Below are positions 5,197 to 7,013 of a stretch of 7,013 bases of DNA, piece after piece; the first letter of the stretch is position 1, and each line of letters opens with the position of its first letter. Source of the stretch: Limnohabitans sp. (GTDB lineage Bacteria > Pseudomonadota > Gammaproteobacteria > Burkholderiales > Burkholderiaceae_C); assembly GCA_018883305.1 (NCBI GenBank), contig VEQI01000180.1, forward strand, positions 1 through 7,013. The letters run 5' to 3'. The notes below the pieces were generated by a model that was not told the origin of the DNA, did not search any database, and saw only the letters and a list, made by a program, of their open reading frames with translations. The translations under genes were made by a program, and so were the position numbers.

Positions 5197-5820
5197 ATGA
5201 ATTCGTACCCCGGCAATCTTTTCGTGGTCGCCGCCCCCAGTGGGGCCGGCAAGTCCAGCCTGGTCAAGGCTCTCATGGAGCTGGATTCACGGGTTCAACC
5301 TTCGGTGTCACACACCACCCGCCGTCCGCGCGGCCAGGAAAAGCATGGGCGCGAGTATTTCTTCGTCTCCGAGGCTGAATTTGACGAGTTGGTCCAGGCC
5401 AAGGCCTTCATCGAGTGGGCGCATGTGCATGGACGCCGGTATGGCACCTCCCGTAAGGCCATAGAAGACCGCATGAACCAGGGGGCCGACGTCATTTTGG
5501 AGATCGACTATCAGGGCGCCTTGCAGATCCGCCAGGTGTTTGCCAATGCGGTCCTGATCTTCATCCTGCCCCCCAGCTGGGAAGAGCTGCGCTCGCGCCT
5601 GGACAACCGGGGCGAGGACAGCCCCGAGGTGATCGAGCTGCGCCTGAAAAACGCTGCCGAGGAGATGGCCCATGCCCCGGAATTCGACTACGTTATAATC
5701 AACGAGTTATTTGAGCGAGCCTTGTTCGACCTCAAAGCGGTTGTACACGCCCAGCGCCTCAAATTTGCGGCCCAGCGTCGCGCCCGGGCTGATGTATTTA
5801 CAGCCCTGCATATCACCTGA
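5197..5820 (+). CDS. gmk: Guanylate kinase
   Basis: This 207-residue enzyme phosphorylates GMP (and dGMP) to GDP using ATP, an essential step toward GTP and the (p)ppGpp precursors. The P-loop is APSGAGKSS (13-21, Lys19). The GMP-binding residues known from yeast guanylate kinase appear at a constant +4 offset: S38, R42, R45 (SHTTRRPR), Y54, E73 and Y82, followed by GTS (83-85). The LID-side arginines lie in EELRSRLDNRGED. The length equals E. coli Gmk. The ATG at 5197 gives the family start (YPGNLFVVAAPSGAGKS). An in-frame ATG at 4990 would add 69 residues antisense to aroG and is rejected. There is no purine-rich ribosome site before this ATG, which is odd for a core gene. It is followed 20 bp later by rpoZ, and leads the gmk-rpoZ-spoT cluster. 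Confidence 0.97.
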   Translation: MNSYPGNLFVVAAPSGAGKSSLVKALMELDSRVQPSVSHTTRRPRGQEKHGREYFFVSEAEFDELVQAKAFIEWAHVHGRRYGTSRKAIEDRMNQGADVILEIDYQGALQIRQVFANAVLIFILPPSWEELRSRLDNRGEDSPEVIELRLKNAAEEMAHAPEFDYVIINELFERALFDLKAVVHAQRLKFAAQRRARADVFTALHIT

Positions 5821-5840
5821 TTCCTCCTGGAGAGCCCATC

Positions 5841-6044
5841 ATGGCACGCATTACTGTTGAAGACTGCCTTGAGCAGATCCCGAACCGTTTTCAACTGGTG
5901 CTGGCTGCCACGTACCGTGCCCGCATGCTGAGCCAGGGCCACACCCCCAAGATCGAGAGCAAGAACAAGCCTGCCGTGACGGCCCTGCGCGAAATCGCTG
6001 CAGGCAAGGTTGGCCTGGAAATGCTCAAGAAGGTACCGGGCTGA
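5841..6044 (+). CDS. rpoZ: RNA polymerase omega subunit
   Basis: This 67-residue subunit binds the beta' subunit, helps RNA polymerase assembly and, in E. coli, forms part of a ppGpp site. The sequence starts MARITVEDCLEQIPNRFQLVLAA, with the conserved ARITVEDC, NRF, L..AA..RAR and KNKPAVTALREIA segments. It is shorter than the 91-residue E. coli protein, lacking its C-terminal tail, which fits betaproteobacterial omega. GGAGAG (5829-5834) lies 6 bp before the ATG, a good ribosome site. It sits 20 bp after gmk, so the two are probably co-transcribed. The order gmk-rpoZ-spoT is the one in the E. coli spoT operon. Confidence 0.97.
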   Translation: MARITVEDCLEQIPNRFQLVLAATYRARMLSQGHTPKIESKNKPAVTALREIAAGKVGLEMLKKVPG

Positions 6045-6133
6045 TCCGCCCCCCAACCTCACCCTCCCATCGGGTTTCATGGTCCCGCGCCCTGCGGGTA
6101 TCTGACGTCACCTTTGCATGGCCATCCCCCGGC

Positions 6134-6151
6134 CCTTTGTCCGGACAAGGG
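6134..6151. repeat. Hairpin-forming palindrome between rpoZ and spoT
   Basis: A perfect 12-bp palindrome, TTGTCCGGACAA (6137-6148), is extended by one T-G wobble and two C-G pairs. As RNA this is a 7-bp stem with a CCGG loop. No U-tract follows on either strand. It lies just upstream of the CTGACA -35 candidate of spoT, so it could be an operator or a processing or attenuation structure in the rpoZ-spoT mRNA. A smaller hairpin, CCCGC-GCCCT-GCGGG (6084-6098), and the 8-bp palindrome TGACGTCA (6103-6110) are also in this 143-bp gap. Confidence 0.45.
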
Positions 6152-6181
6152 CTGACAAATGCCCCGTGCTGCGTGTAGAGT
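6152..6181 (+). promoter_or_regulatory. Possible sigma-70 promoter of spoT
   Basis: CTGACA (6152-6157, five of six matches to the -35 consensus) is followed after 18 bp by TAGAGT (6176-6181, four of six for the -10). Counting from the -10, initiation would fall at 6188, exactly the A of the spoT ATG. This would allow spoT transcription independent of gmk-rpoZ, with little or no leader. Confidence 0.4.
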
Positions 6182-6187
6182 ACAGCC

Positions 6188-7013
<826 letters not shown>

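Noticed and set aside
4990..5820. 69-residue N-terminal extension of gmk
   Set aside because: The extra part is antisense to the aroG 5' end; guanylate kinases start directly before the P-loop, as the ATG at 5197 gives.

Overview
The window looks like a conserved chromosomal stretch of a betaproteobacterium, most likely Burkholderiales and possibly Comamonadaceae. The basis is the fairly high GC content, a short 67-residue omega subunit, and protein sequences that read like that order. The assignment is inferred from sequence character, since no search was run. Eight protein genes can be supported. All have intact signature residues, and only the last is cut by the window edge. One tRNA gene is also present.

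Layout from left to right. Positions 1-256 hold no gene I can defend, but they contain a 16-bp perfect palindrome and a tandem 12-bp repeat. Next, on the minus strand, come an intrinsic terminator and tRNA-Ser(UGA). Then a tight minus-strand operon, read right to left as rph, rdgB, hemW (7-bp gap, then a 4-bp ATGA overlap). It is divergent from yicC on the plus strand, the same yicC/rph divergence known from E. coli. yicC converges on a minus-strand class I DAHP synthase gene (aroG type), 13 bp apart. aroG is in turn divergent from gmk-rpoZ-spoT on the plus strand, the well-known order of the E. coli spoT operon. spoT runs off the right end.

Functions. rph and yicC encode RNA-processing or RNA-decay enzymes. 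RdgB cleans the nucleotide pool of ITP/XTP and HemW handles heme. AroG commits carbon to aromatic amino acids. Gmk makes GDP from GMP, omega is the RNA polymerase subunit linked to ppGpp binding in other proteobacteria, and SpoT makes and hydrolyses (p)ppGpp. Gmk, omega and SpoT therefore form a guanine-nucleotide and stringent-response group.

I see no undescribed multi-gene system. The unexplained signals are non-coding: a strong Shine-Dalgarno with a 9-codon ORF upstream of aroG, which reads as a 16S-3'-end-like sequence in the gmk leader; a large interrupted hairpin between hemW and tRNA-Ser; tandem repeats just past the tRNA terminator that could mark an integration junction; and a predicted spoT promoter whose start point would coincide with the ATG.
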